A stretch of DNA of 45,203 nucleotides from Thermoplasmata archaeon M9B2D (GTDB taxonomy: Archaea > Thermoplasmatota > E2 > DHVEG-1). The stretch lies in contig MUGD01000003.1 in NCBI GenBank assembly GCA_002900555.1, positions 1 through 45,203 of the forward strand, read 5' to 3'. The notes beneath the pieces are model-generated. The model worked only from the letters and a program-made list of their open reading frames with translations. It searched no databases and had not been told where the DNA came from. A program made the translations under genes and the position numbers. This document shows, piece by piece, positions 25,552 to 33,964 of the stretch (position 1 is the stretch's first letter; every line of letters begins with the position of its first letter).

Positions 25552-26427
25552 ATGAATGTCAACGTCTTGAAGGTTAATGCGTTTACCGAATCACTTAAGG
25601 GTGGAAACCCTGCAGGTGTTGTCCTTGGTGCACCTGACTTATTCGATGAACAGATGAGGCAAATATCGAGAACGTTATGTGTCTCTGAGACCGCTTTTGT
25701 GTATCCCAGCACTCTTGCGGACTTCAAAGTTCGATTTTTTTCACCGGCTGTTGAAGTTGATCTGTGTGGTCATGCAACGATTGCGACATTCTTTGCTATG
25801 GCGGTAAAAGGGGTTATTCCACAAAAGGAAAACACGATAGTGACTCAGGAGACAAACGTTGGTGTGTTACCGGTTACGATTCGATCAAATGATGAGAATA
25901 CAATTGATAAGGTCATGATGACACAAGGGAAAGATATATATAAGAATATACATTTAGATATATCTCTTATTGCAGATTCGCTTCATATCGACAGAAACGA
26001 TATCGATGATTCCTTGCCAAAACAAATTGTATCAACCGGTCTTTACACACTACCAATTTGTGTGAAATCATTTGATGACCTTAAAGACATGATCCCTGAT
26101 TTTGAGAAGATAAAAAAGATATGTACAATGGTAGGTGCAGGCAGCTTTCATGTTTTTACTTTTGAGACAATCGAACCTCGTTCCCTGTATCATGCACGAA
26201 ACTTCGCACCATTGTACGGGGTAAACGAAGATCCGGTTACAGGCACTGCAAACGGTGCTGTCTGCAGCTATGTAGCACGACATAAAAAAATAAAAGAAAA
26301 CAGTTTTATCTGTGAACAAGGGGATATCGTTGGCAGACCCGGCAGAGTATGTATCGAGATAGGCAACGATGAAATTAAGGTAGGCGGCAAAGCAAGGATA
26401 ACGCAAGAAACACATGTCGAGGTATAA
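25552..26427 (+). CDS. PhzF-family isomerase
   Basis: The 291-residue protein has the two-lobed PhzF fold signatures: KGGNPAGVV near the start, the catalytic Glu in VSETAFV, DLCGHATIA and EDPVTGTANGAV. PhzF relatives catalyse proton shifts in small molecules by acid-base chemistry without a cofactor. The substrate here is unknown. It begins six bases after the lplA stop, so it probably shares the lipA transcript, but a link to lipoylation is only positional. Confidence 0.85.
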   Translation: MNVNVLKVNAFTESLKGGNPAGVVLGAPDLFDEQMRQISRTLCVSETAFVYPSTLADFKVRFFSPAVEVDLCGHATIATFFAMAVKGVIPQKENTIVTQETNVGVLPVTIRSNDENTIDKVMMTQGKDIYKNIHLDISLIADSLHIDRNDIDDSLPKQIVSTGLYTLPICVKSFDDLKDMIPDFEKIKKICTMVGAGSFHVFTFETIEPRSLYHARNFAPLYGVNEDPVTGTANGAVCSYVARHKKIKENSFICEQGDIVGRPGRVCIEIGNDEIKVGGKARITQETHVEV

Positions 26428-26435
26428 TATACGCC

Positions 26436-27425
26436 TTAAATCTGATGGAGTCCGCGGTGTTCTGCGTATTCTCTTACCTGTGCAACCTCCTCAGGAAAAA
26501 CCGGTCTGGATATTTCTTTGTATTCGTAGGCAATGTACTCAGGTCTATATTGAGCCATGATGTTCACCACAGCGTTTGGCAGGTGTTCTGCGATATGGTC
26601 TATGACTGGTTTTGAACAACACTCAATGTGATTTGGCAGCACCAGATGCCGTATAATGACTTCTCCATGCTGATACGCGTCCAAATGATTTCTTTTTACT
26701 ACTGAAACATAGTTTTCAACACTAGAAAGCTTCTTTGCGCAGGCGTCATTCCCATATTTAAAATCTGTAAGATAGATATCGATAACTCCCCGTAACAGCT
26801 TCATTGTCTCTTGAGAACAGTACATATTTGAGTTCCATACCTGTGCAATATTGCTGTCCAACTGCTTTAAAACCTTAAGGATGTAGAGGAGATTTGATGT
26901 TGGGTCACCTCCAACCCAGTTTACATTTTTCGCCCCTTGGTTTTTCCGCTGTTGTATCGTAAGTGCGAGCTGTTTAGGTGCTATGATGGTTCCACAGGGG
27001 ACCTGGCTAATATCCCAATTCTGGCAGAACACACAATGAAACGTACATCCTGAAAAAAAGATCGTATGCGAAGGGACAAGCACAGGTTCCTCGCCATAAT
27101 GTAAAAACTCAAGAGCGATATGTGATTCCTGGACGCCGCATACCCCTTGGGTTTTTCTACGGTCCACCCTGCATCTACGCTCACAGAAGCAACATTCTTT
27201 GAAGAGGCGGTCTGCAAGTTCGATTTTCAGATCAAGAAGCGATGACAACGGCATTGTATTTTGCATATTCCACAACCCAAGTGCCTCATCATGGATGTGC
27301 CAAAGGTCATCGGTTGATTGAGTTTTCTCAAAAGAGACTGGGATATGTTTGCAGGTATGATACATGGCAGTACCATTTTCTTCCAGGATATCATGGTATT
27401 TTGGAAGGAGCGCCCGTACCATCAT
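26436..27425 (-). CDS. COG1313 (PflX-like) radical SAM protein
   Basis: The 329-residue protein has the radical SAM core motif C127-x3-C131-x2-C134 in SGCTFHCVFCQNWDIS, a GGDPT motif and an upstream cysteine cluster (C78, C79, C81, C85, C96) that may hold another metal site. The layout matches the uncharacterised COG1313 family related to pyruvate-formate-lyase activating enzymes. Target and reaction are unknown. ATG 27422 is an equally good start. It converges on phzF. Confidence 0.8.
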   Translation of the reverse strand: MMVRALLPKYHDILEENGTAMYHTCKHIPVSFEKTQSTDDLWHIHDEALGLWNMQNTMPLSSLLDLKIELADRLFKECCFCERRCRVDRRKTQGVCGVQESHIALEFLHYGEEPVLVPSHTIFFSGCTFHCVFCQNWDISQVPCGTIIAPKQLALTIQQRKNQGAKNVNWVGGDPTSNLLYILKVLKQLDSNIAQVWNSNMYCSQETMKLLRGVIDIYLTDFKYGNDACAKKLSSVENYVSVVKRNHLDAYQHGEVIIRHLVLPNHIECCSKPVIDHIAEHLPNAVVNIMAQYRPEYIAYEYKEISRPVFPEEVAQVREYAEHRGLHQI

Positions 27426-27456
27426 CGTTTTTTGATATCACTATAGAGAATTATAA

Positions 27457-28227
27457 CTATTTTGTATATCGATCGATATCGATTTGCATGCCATCCTGAG
27501 CTGCAAGAATTTGAACACCGTATTTCTTGGAGAGATTCTCTGCAATTTCCCATGGTTTTGCTTTTACCATCCCCATACCGAAATGTGTCAGAATCGCAAG
27601 TTTTGGTTTGTTTTCCACAATGATTTGTTCCGCTTCGTTTAAACAGAGATGTTCAATGTTTCGTTTATCATCCTTAAGCACCACATTGATAATCAAAATT
27701 TCTCCTGTAAAATACGAAGCAAGATCTGAAAAATAATCCGTATCGGTAATCAGAGAAATACAACAGGTTTTCCCTCTAAAATTAACTCCGTATGTTTCAA
27801 CCCCATGTTTCAACTGTTTTGGTGTTTCAAAAACGATAGTTCCCAGCTGATACTTTCCTTTTTCTTTGAGAGTTTCGATTCGTTCTACTTGCTGTCTTGC
27901 ATGCTTCAGAATCACCGGATCGTCCTCCAACGCGTCTCTTGGAGCAAACACGACTCCTTTCTTTGTAAATCCACCGTTTGTCATTGCTTCAATCATGATA
28001 TTGATGTCATTGGAATGATCGAGATGACGATGGGTAAGAATAATTCCTTCTAGATCTTGCGGGTGGAGCTTTGGTCTGCTGGAGAGACAATGGAGAAGGG
28101 AGCCAGGACCCGGGTCGACCAACAATTGTGTTCCGTCAAGAGTAAGCCATAGACCACCAGACGCCCGAAGTTGTTTCATGACAACAAACCGTGCTCCTGC
28201 AGTTCCAAGGAATTTAATCGAGTTCAT
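27457..28227 (-). CDS. Metallo-beta-lactamase-fold hydrolase
   Basis: The 256-residue protein has the dinuclear zinc motif HxHxDH as THRHLDH (H66, H68, D70, H71), an early VDPGPG loop, a central TDTDYF Asp ligand and the C-terminal ILTHFGMG histidine. Spacing resembles the RNase Z/PhnP-like branch of single-domain hydrolases. The substrate could be a nucleotide, RNA or a cyclic phosphate. It lies upstream of the COG1313 gene on the same strand, about 30 nt apart. Confidence 0.82.
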   Translation of the reverse strand: MNSIKFLGTAGARFVVMKQLRASGGLWLTLDGTQLLVDPGPGSLLHCLSSRPKLHPQDLEGIILTHRHLDHSNDINIMIEAMTNGGFTKKGVVFAPRDALEDDPVILKHARQQVERIETLKEKGKYQLGTIVFETPKQLKHGVETYGVNFRGKTCCISLITDTDYFSDLASYFTGEILIINVVLKDDKRNIEHLCLNEAEQIIVENKPKLAILTHFGMGMVKAKPWEIAENLSKKYGVQILAAQDGMQIDIDRYTK

Positions 28228-28305
28228 AGTACATCCGTTGCTCTCCTGCTCCGTTATAGAGACGGAAGCAGAAAATTATTTACACCACATAATTGATATT
28301 TCTAT

Positions 28306-29238
28306 ATGAATCTTTTTGAATATACCTATGACCTAGTTCGGCAGATTCCCCCTGGAAAGGTTTCGACATATGGTGCAGTCGCTGAAGCGTTAGGAGATAA
28401 AATCGCAGCAAGAGCAGTTGGTCGGATGATGAACCAAAATCCAGACGCGGATGATATGCCCTGTTACAAGATTGTATATTCCGATGGCAGACTTGGTGGA
28501 TTTGGACTAGGGATACAGGATAAAATTAGACGATTATCCAAGGATTCAATCCATGTGGAAAATGGAAAAATCCTTGATTTTGATACTGTGTTCTTCGATG
28601 ATTTTCAAACAGGGTATCCGTTAAAAACACTACGTCAGGAACAACTACAGCTCAGCAAAAAAATATCGCTCACAGACAATTTTAGCGATATAGAGACGGT
28701 CGCTGGCGTTGACGTCGCATATCCTGACAACGAGTTTGATAAAGCATGTGGATCCTGTGTCGTAATCGATTATAACACTAAGCAGATTGTTGAACAATCT
28801 ATAGTGTTCTCTCAGACGGATTTCCCTTTCATTTCAACATATTTTGCGTATCGAGAATTTCCCCTTGTTCGAAAACTTATACGCAATCTTCAATCCAAAC
28901 CCTCCGTGCTCCTTCTTGATGGAAACGGCATCATCCATCCTGCGTATTGTGGATTTGCATCTCATGCAGGGATACAATTAGATCTTCCAACGATTGGCGT
29001 GGCAAAAACCCTTCTTTATGGAACAGTGAAAGATTCAAAGGTGTTCATCAACAATGAACAACGGGGATATGCATTCTCGTTAAAAAACGGAATGAGACCA
29101 ATTTATGTTTCTCCAGGACACCATGTTTCTCTCGCAACCAGTTTAAAAACAGTAAAACATCTTAGTTTTTTTAAAAACCCTGAACCATTACGGCATGCCC
29201 ATCTCCTCGCAAAACAACAGTTACAGCAGCAAGGGTAG
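28306..29238 (+). CDS. Alkyltransferase (AGT)-endonuclease V fusion
   Basis: This 310-residue DNA repair fusion joins two enzymes. Residues 1-75 form the alkylguanine-DNA alkyltransferase C-terminal domain (IPPGKVSTYGAVAEALG, then MPCYKIV with C53, then SDGRLGGFG). Residues about 105-310 are endonuclease V (GVDVAY, DGNGIIHP, IGVAKTLL), which cuts beside deaminated bases such as inosine. A similar fusion was described from Ferroplasma acidarmanus. The alkyl-acceptor motif is PCYK instead of the common PCHR, but the cysteine is kept. No AGT N-terminal domain is present. The end overlaps the convergent dtdA by 18 bases. Confidence 0.9.
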   Translation: MNLFEYTYDLVRQIPPGKVSTYGAVAEALGDKIAARAVGRMMNQNPDADDMPCYKIVYSDGRLGGFGLGIQDKIRRLSKDSIHVENGKILDFDTVFFDDFQTGYPLKTLRQEQLQLSKKISLTDNFSDIETVAGVDVAYPDNEFDKACGSCVVIDYNTKQIVEQSIVFSQTDFPFISTYFAYREFPLVRKLIRNLQSKPSVLLLDGNGIIHPAYCGFASHAGIQLDLPTIGVAKTLLYGTVKDSKVFINNEQRGYAFSLKNGMRPIYVSPGHHVSLATSLKTVKHLSFFKNPEPLRHAHLLAKQQLQQQG

Positions 29239-30096
29239 TTCCTGGCTAGAGACTATTGGGATGTTGTGGTCACATAATACTTGCTTGAAGTGAGTAACCT
29301 GTGATTTTTTAAGTGCTTTTTTATGGATATAGACCCCAGTCATGTTTGGGGTGGCCTGTATTGCCTTCTCAATCATCGTCCAATCGATACTGCCTGAGTC
29401 GATATGGTAGGATGGAATCATATGACCAAAGGCAACGTCTTTCTGAAATGCGACATCCGTAAATCTTGGGGCATAATGGCCTCCGCCTATGCCAATGAGG
29501 ATTGGGATGTCCTGTGGATGTTGCTCTTCATAATGATATCTTGTAAACAGCTCAAGAAGCGATGTTGCGATAATCGATGCAGGTTCTTTTTTTTGCCATT
29601 GAAGCTCGGTGCTTCCAACCTCAATGAACAATGTTGGTATCTTAAGAAATGGTCCATGATGAGTGACTTCGTAACAGATTTGGTAGTCAAGATCTGTTTT
29701 GTTCAGGTTTTTTTTCATCAGTCGTAGCAAATAGGTCATCGTTCGTGGTGCCGCTGGAACTAAGGTCTTTGATTGTCCACCAAACTCCGCTTCACCATAA
29801 TTTCCTATAGGATGAACTGTTAGTGTTGGTTCCTCCATTTTACTGCGGTGTCTTGACAGAAATATCGCCAGCTTTGGATCTATCTGTAATTGTTCTTGTA
29901 CTTCGATATCGATGTTCTCATGTCGTATTTTTTTATCTGGGATGGTAACAAGAACAAGGTTTTTCATCGAATGGTGTTGTAAGACGGGGGCGTTGTAAAA
30001 GACTCCTTGTTCCTCCCAAGTTGTTTGTTCCAAAAGATTGTTTTTTATATTTGTACTGGCAGGATCCTCTGTCGAGGAGATAATAAGGACAGTCAT
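29221..30096 (-). CDS. dtdA: D-aminoacyl-tRNA deacylase, archaeal/plant type
   Basis: The enzyme frees tRNA from mischarged D-amino acids. The 291-residue sequence matches the DtdA/GEK1 family: FLSRHRSKMEEPTLTVHPIGN, YEVTHHGP, EVGSTELQW and IGIGGGHYAPRFTDVA. Length is normal. It is preceded by a short ORF on the same strand about 40 nt upstream and may be cotranscribed with it. Confidence 0.9.
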   Translation of the reverse strand: MTVLIISSTEDPASTNIKNNLLEQTTWEEQGVFYNAPVLQHHSMKNLVLVTIPDKKIRHENIDIEVQEQLQIDPKLAIFLSRHRSKMEEPTLTVHPIGNYGEAEFGGQSKTLVPAAPRTMTYLLRLMKKNLNKTDLDYQICYEVTHHGPFLKIPTLFIEVGSTELQWQKKEPASIIATSLLELFTRYHYEEQHPQDIPILIGIGGGHYAPRFTDVAFQKDVAFGHMIPSYHIDSGSIDWTMIEKAIQATPNMTGVYIHKKALKKSQVTHFKQVLCDHNIPIVSSQELPLLL

Positions 30097-30135
30097 ATTA
30101 TACTATGCAACAAAAAAGTGTTTTAGTAATTTACG

Positions 30136-30282
30136 TCATAAACTGTTTTGTTCACTGATAAGTTTTTTAATACGTTCGACATGCACAAGATAACGGATTC
30201 GGTTTTCGACGCTACATATTTTTGCGATAAATTGAATTTCCTGTGCTTCTTCTTCTGTGGATAAAAGTCCGATTACTATCAT
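30136..30282 (-). CDS. Small protein upstream of dtdA, 48 residues
   Basis: The frame encodes MIVIGLLSTEEEAQEIQFIA and a charged, helix-prone remainder ending KKLISEQNSL, with one Cys. A good TATA element at 30305-30314 lies about 27 nt upstream of the ATG, as for a leaderless transcript. The stop is 40 nt before dtdA. I do not recognise the family. Promoter placement is the main support; it could instead be the leader of dtdA. Confidence 0.4.
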   Translation of the reverse strand: MIVIGLLSTEEEAQEIQFIAKICSVENRIRYLVHVERIKKLISEQNSL

Positions 30283-30304
30283 GTAACAACAGGGTTGATT
30301 TCTT

Positions 30305-30314
30305 CCTTATAAAG
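30305..30314 (-). promoter_or_regulatory. Box A promoter for the small ORF-dtdA unit
   Basis: On the minus strand it reads CTTTATAAGG, an excellent archaeal TATA box about 27 nt before ATG 30282. Confidence 0.55.
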
Positions 30315-30463
30315 CCTTGTTGTACAAATGTTATCTGTTTATATTATTAAAAGTAAATAAAAAATTGAGGTTTTTTTCCTTGCCACTTTCTTTCTCATCT
30401 CACCTATTGTTTTCCCTAACATCTATTGTTGATTATCTGACACTACTCATTCTCCATCATTGA

Positions 30464-30473
30464 GTATTAATAG
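30464..30473 (+). promoter_or_regulatory. Box A promoter for folP
   Basis: GTATTAATAG is centred about 28 nt before ATG 30497 and fits leaderless transcription. The rest of the gap from 30315 to 30463 is AT-rich with no feature I can name. Confidence 0.45.
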
Positions 30474-30496
30474 ACCGTCCACATTTGGGATGAACA

Positions 30497-31330
30497 ATGG
30501 TACAGCTTTCACCAATTACCTGTAAGGAGTATACCTTACGATTTGAAAAAACCGTAATCATGGGCATCCTGAATGTAACCCCAGACTCGTTTGCAGACGG
30601 TGGACTCTTTCATGATGTTGAGGCAGCAGTTATCCATGGGAAAAACATGGTCCGAGATGGAGCTGACCTTCTTGACATCGGCGGAGAAAGCACGCGACCT
30701 GGTTCCAAGCCAATATCAGAAAAAGAAGAGCTAGCGCGCGTTTTGCCGGTCGTGACCCGCCTCTTAGATGAGGTTGACGTACCTCTGTCTATTGATACGT
30801 ATAAACCACAGGTCGCAGACGCATGTCTGAAGGCTGGTGCGCATATCATCAACGATATCACTGGTATGACAAATCCAAAGATGAGAACTCTCATCTCGCA
30901 GTACAACGTTCCAGTTGTCATTATGCATATGCAGGGGTTACCAAAAACCATGCAGCAGAACCCTGTCTACAAGAATGTGCTTGCAGAAATTTCCCAATTC
31001 TTCCAACAGCAGATTACCACCGCACACAACGATCAGATACAACAAATCATTATTGATCCAGGGATTGGATTTGGAAAAACGAAACAGCACAACCTCCAAA
31101 TCCTTAAGCATCTTGAAGTATTCAAGGCTCATGGCTGTCCGATTCTCATTGGACCTTCGAGGAAGTCCTTTATCGGAGAGATCACAGGGTCATCGGTCAA
31201 TGAGCGGCTAGCAGGGACACTAGCCGCTGTCACTCTTGGCGTCCTACATGGGGCACATATGGTCCGTGTCCATGATGTAAAAGAATGCAAACATGCTTTG
31301 CAGGTCGTCGATGCGATTAGGTGTGCATGA
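30497..31330 (+). CDS. folP: Dihydropteroate synthase
   Basis: It condenses hydroxymethyl-dihydropterin pyrophosphate with p-aminobenzoate (or an archaeal analogue) to a dihydropteroate. The 277-residue TIM barrel shows MGILNVTPDSFADGG, the DIGGESTRPGS motif, SIDTYKPQVA, IINDITG and GPSRKSFIG. All substrate-binding blocks are intact. Its stop overlaps folK as ATGA. Such bacterial-type folate genes are patchy among archaea. Confidence 0.93.
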   Translation: MVQLSPITCKEYTLRFEKTVIMGILNVTPDSFADGGLFHDVEAAVIHGKNMVRDGADLLDIGGESTRPGSKPISEKEELARVLPVVTRLLDEVDVPLSIDTYKPQVADACLKAGAHIINDITGMTNPKMRTLISQYNVPVVIMHMQGLPKTMQQNPVYKNVLAEISQFFQQQITTAHNDQIQQIIIDPGIGFGKTKQHNLQILKHLEVFKAHGCPILIGPSRKSFIGEITGSSVNERLAGTLAAVTLGVLHGAHMVRVHDVKECKHALQVVDAIRCA

Positions 31331-31809
31331 TGGTACAGGTGTTCCTTGGCCTTGGATCAAATATCGGTGATAAAGAAAAATACATACGCAAAGCACTCTC
31401 TCTTATTTCCCAGTTTGGTACTGTAAAAAAAATATCTCATCTTTACCTCACTGAACCTGTTGGAGGAATCAAACAACAATGGTTTTTGAATTGCGCTGTC
31501 GCGATTGAAACCAGCATCGATCCAGAAGTACTCTTATCGACCCTTAAATCCATTGAACGAAAACTGGGGAGAAAAAAAACAGTAAAAAATGGACCAAGAT
31601 GTATCGATATCGATATCCTGTTTTATGCAGATTTACAGGTGAACACAAACGATCTTGTTATTCCTCATCCGTTGCTACAAGAACGTCTTTTTGTTCTGCA
31701 ACCACTAATGGATCTTGATCCATTGTTTATTCATCCAGTACTAAAAAAATCTATTCAAGAGCTATACCAGAGCCGCTCGTGGGTGGAGAAAGTACAACGC
31801 TACAAATAG
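31327..31809 (+). CDS. folK: Hydroxymethyl-dihydropterin pyrophosphokinase
   Basis: It transfers pyrophosphate from ATP to 6-hydroxymethyl-dihydropterin, the step before FolP. The 160-residue protein has GLGSNIGDKEKYI at the start, then GPRCIDIDILFY and IPHPLLQERLFVLQPL. ATG 31327 overlaps the folP stop (ATGA); GTG 31321 and ATG 31330 are in-frame alternatives. It is followed 56 bases later by a pterin-synthase-like gene. Confidence 0.93.
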   Translation: MMVQVFLGLGSNIGDKEKYIRKALSLISQFGTVKKISHLYLTEPVGGIKQQWFLNCAVAIETSIDPEVLLSTLKSIERKLGRKKTVKNGPRCIDIDILFYADLQVNTNDLVIPHPLLQERLFVLQPLMDLDPLFIHPVLKKSIQELYQSRSWVEKVQRYK

Positions 31810-31865
31810 ATGATATTTATATCCTTCGTCTTTATTATTGGACCTAAGAAAGGAGACGCATTCAT

Positions 31866-32204
31866 ATGAGATTATGTCGTGAGTTTTATTTTGATGCAGC
31901 ACATTATATCCCAAAGTATAAGGGAAAATGTGAGAACCTGCATGGACACACCTATAAACTCGAGGTCGTTATTGAGGGCGGGATACAAGAAGATGGGATG
32001 GTAGTTGATTTTGTACAAATGAAAGAAATCGTGGAAACCGCGGTCATCGAAAAACTCGATCATCAGTCATTAAACGAGCGTTTTGACAACCCGACTGCAG
32101 AACATATTCTTGAATGGATCTCGACGCAACTGAAAGGAAAGTTACCACTTTTTTCGTTACGCCTCTGGGAAGGACAAGGTAAATGGGTAGAAATACATCT
32201 TTGA
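31866..32204 (+). CDS. 6-Pyruvoyl-tetrahydropterin synthase / QueD family protein
   Basis: The 112-residue T-fold enzyme has zinc ligands H13, H26 and H28, and reads C22-E23-N-L-H-G-H, so it carries both the catalytic Cys of QueD/PTPS proteins and a Glu placed as in the folate-type PTPS-III proteins. A C-terminal Glu (LRLWEGQG) would bind the pterin. The substrate is dihydroneopterin triphosphate. Next to folP and folK it may replace the missing dihydroneopterin aldolase; queuosine/archaeosine synthesis is the alternative. Confidence 0.82.
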   Translation: MRLCREFYFDAAHYIPKYKGKCENLHGHTYKLEVVIEGGIQEDGMVVDFVQMKEIVETAVIEKLDHQSLNERFDNPTAEHILEWISTQLKGKLPLFSLRLWEGQGKWVEIHL

Positions 32205-32225
32205 AAAAGAAATCTTTTCAAAAAA

Positions 32226-33254
32226 TTGGCGGGTTATGAAATTGTGACTATCCTACGTGAGTACCTCAAGCTGGTTCGCCCTTACGGGATTCTTTTCATT
32301 GGATTTACCCCGGTTTTTGGTGCGTTATGTAATGGACAGTTTCATGCAGGTCCTCTTTCTTTGTTGTTGGTAATCGGAATCCTTGGTCATATCTTTGTTT
32401 TTGTCCAAAATGATTATCATGACATGGAAGTTGACCGGCACTCAGAATATGTGGTTCAACGACCGTTGATCTCGGGAACGATTTCGAGAACACAGGCACG
32501 TATCCTCTACCTTGGTGCGTTTTTCTTATCATTGACTCTTGCATTGGTTTTTTTCTTTACTCCTCGTTCGTTTCTTCTCTTATTACTCTCCTTCTTTCTG
32601 ATGACGGTGTATAATAGATACAGCAAGCGCAAGCCTGGTATGGAATACGTGTTAGGAGCAGCGGTCTTTCTATATGGTTTATTTGGGGCAGTAACTGTCT
32701 CTGATGATGTTTCTCTATTGGCTTTAATCATTGCGGGTGTTGGGTTCTTACAATGGGTGTTTAATGTTGGTGTGTCTGCGAATTTAAAGGATGTAGAATT
32801 TGATACGAAACTTGGGATTCGGACGACACCGGTTTTCTTGGGAGTTCACGTCGTATCAGACACATTGAAAAAACCATTCATATTTACTCTGTATGCTTTT
32901 GGTATAAAAATCGCGCACATCGTGGTAGCGTTTCTGCCATTTCTCCTAGGAGAATCGTTTATTATGATAAACGATTTCCCACTCCCTCTTCTCTGTTATC
33001 TGCTTCTTGCCGTGATTATGCTTTTTACTACATGGGGTATTCTAACGACATCTCTCTCAAAACGAGATACTTTGCTCCGATATGAAGGGGCACATGAAGG
33101 ATTTGCGCTTCTGATAATTCCAGTGGTTCTAATGACATATCTGATAGAACATATCGGCATATTTCCAACTGTGCTATTGATATTCGTGTGTATCGCATGG
33201 CCACTTATATCCCTCAGAATACTATTTGGAAACACTCTTATTCCTCTTGAATAA
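32226..33254 (+). CDS. UbiA-superfamily prenyltransferase
   Basis: The roughly 340-residue protein has about eight or nine membrane segments. It carries the first Asp-rich motif NDYHDMEVD (62-70) and a second one in NLKDVEFDTKLGIRTTPV. It should transfer a prenyl group to an acceptor at the membrane. Candidates are archaeal lipid synthesis (DGGGP synthase-like) or quinone synthesis; the RPL(I)SGTIS segment is shared by these groups. No ATG is suitable: TTG 32226 or GTG 32244 is the start, and neither has a convincing ribosome site. Confidence 0.8.
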   Translation: MAGYEIVTILREYLKLVRPYGILFIGFTPVFGALCNGQFHAGPLSLLLVIGILGHIFVFVQNDYHDMEVDRHSEYVVQRPLISGTISRTQARILYLGAFFLSLTLALVFFFTPRSFLLLLLSFFLMTVYNRYSKRKPGMEYVLGAAVFLYGLFGAVTVSDDVSLLALIIAGVGFLQWVFNVGVSANLKDVEFDTKLGIRTTPVFLGVHVVSDTLKKPFIFTLYAFGIKIAHIVVAFLPFLLGESFIMINDFPLPLLCYLLLAVIMLFTTWGILTTSLSKRDTLLRYEGAHEGFALLIIPVVLMTYLIEHIGIFPTVLLIFVCIAWPLISLRILFGNTLIPLE

Positions 33255-33280
33255 CCAGAAATGTTCGATTTTTCGAAACT

Positions 33281-33289
33281 ATTAAATAA
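33281..33289 (+). promoter_or_regulatory. Box A promoter of the DUF5654-like gene
   Basis: ATTAAATAA lies about 48 nt before ATG 33333, which predicts a leader of some 20-25 nt holding the strong Shine-Dalgarno. Confidence 0.45.
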
Positions 33290-33320
33290 TTCCAGGGTAT
33301 TTTTACCCCATTAAAATGGA

Positions 33321-33329
33321 AGGAGGTGA
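33321..33329 (+). promoter_or_regulatory. Perfect Shine-Dalgarno sequence
   Basis: AGGAGGTGA, fully complementary to the usual 16S rRNA 3' end, ends three bases before ATG 33333. It is the strongest ribosome site in the window and suggests high translation of the small membrane protein. Confidence 0.7.
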
Positions 33330-33332
33330 AAA

Positions 33333-33581
33333 ATGGTAAGTATAAAAGAAATTAAGAGTGCAATAGCAGTCGCAATAGCTGCAGCATTTGGTTTCATCAT
33401 CGCGCTAATCTGGAAGGATATCATTATCGGAGCTATGAAACTAGCTGGACTATGGCAAGAGGGCGGATTTACAGATGTAAATTCTCTAATCATTGGTATC
33501 GTTGTTGCAATAATAATTACACTCGTCTCCGTCCTAGGAATTGTCGTTATCTCAAAATGGGGAGGCATTGCTCAGAAATAA
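33333..33581 (+). CDS. Small two-helix membrane protein (DUF5654-like)
   Basis: The 82-residue protein has two hydrophobic helices (about 9-28 and 52-74) separated by a short polar loop with a KxxGLWQEGG segment. It resembles, from memory, the archaeal DUF5654 family, which has no known function. A TATA element, a perfect Shine-Dalgarno and a T-run terminator at 33591-33601 make this a complete, probably strongly expressed single-gene unit. Confidence 0.75.
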   Translation: MVSIKEIKSAIAVAIAAAFGFIIALIWKDIIIGAMKLAGLWQEGGFTDVNSLIIGIVVAIIITLVSVLGIVVISKWGGIAQK

Positions 33582-33964
33582 AAATCCCACTTTTTTTTTT
33601 TAAAAAAAACGTAGTGAACTGATTTACATTCTCTGGTACACATAATGAAATCTAGATACTCAGACAACAATAACACATGTCTGATTTGAACGTCTTTGAA
33701 GGTAGATCTGTTCATATCACGTTTGCTGAGTATTACGAGCATATATTTTTTCATAATTTCAAAGACGAGTTGGAAATTTTTCACAGGTCATGCGTACTCT
33801 TTTATATACCGTAAGTATTTCCTATCTTGGCTCCTTAGTAGATGCCAGAAAAGATGGGAAGCAATCTAAAATCAAGACAGATATGAAACAAGAATGAAGC
33901 TTGCTTTTCATAGGAGAAAAAAGGATAATACACCTATCTAGGTTGGAGCTTAGGAGATGGCCCC
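33582..33964. other. Intergenic region with terminator and symmetrical TATA
   Basis: The 383-nt gap begins with the T10-plus terminator of the small membrane protein gene. A strong TATATAAA/TTTATATA element at 33801-33809 could fire in either direction. On the plus strand it would give a long leader to the PAS gene; on the minus strand it precedes a frame of about 60 codons that reads back through the terminator. I do not accept that frame as a gene. Confidence 0.4.
33591..33601 (+). terminator. Poly-T terminator of the DUF5654-like gene
   Basis: Eleven consecutive T residues start ten bases after the stop codon. Confidence 0.65.

Noticed and set aside
33572..33784. Minus-strand frame of about 60-70 codons behind a strong TATA element
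   Set aside because: It reads through the poly-T terminator of the convergent small membrane protein gene, ends in a Lys/Phe run made by that tract, and has no recognisable protein character.
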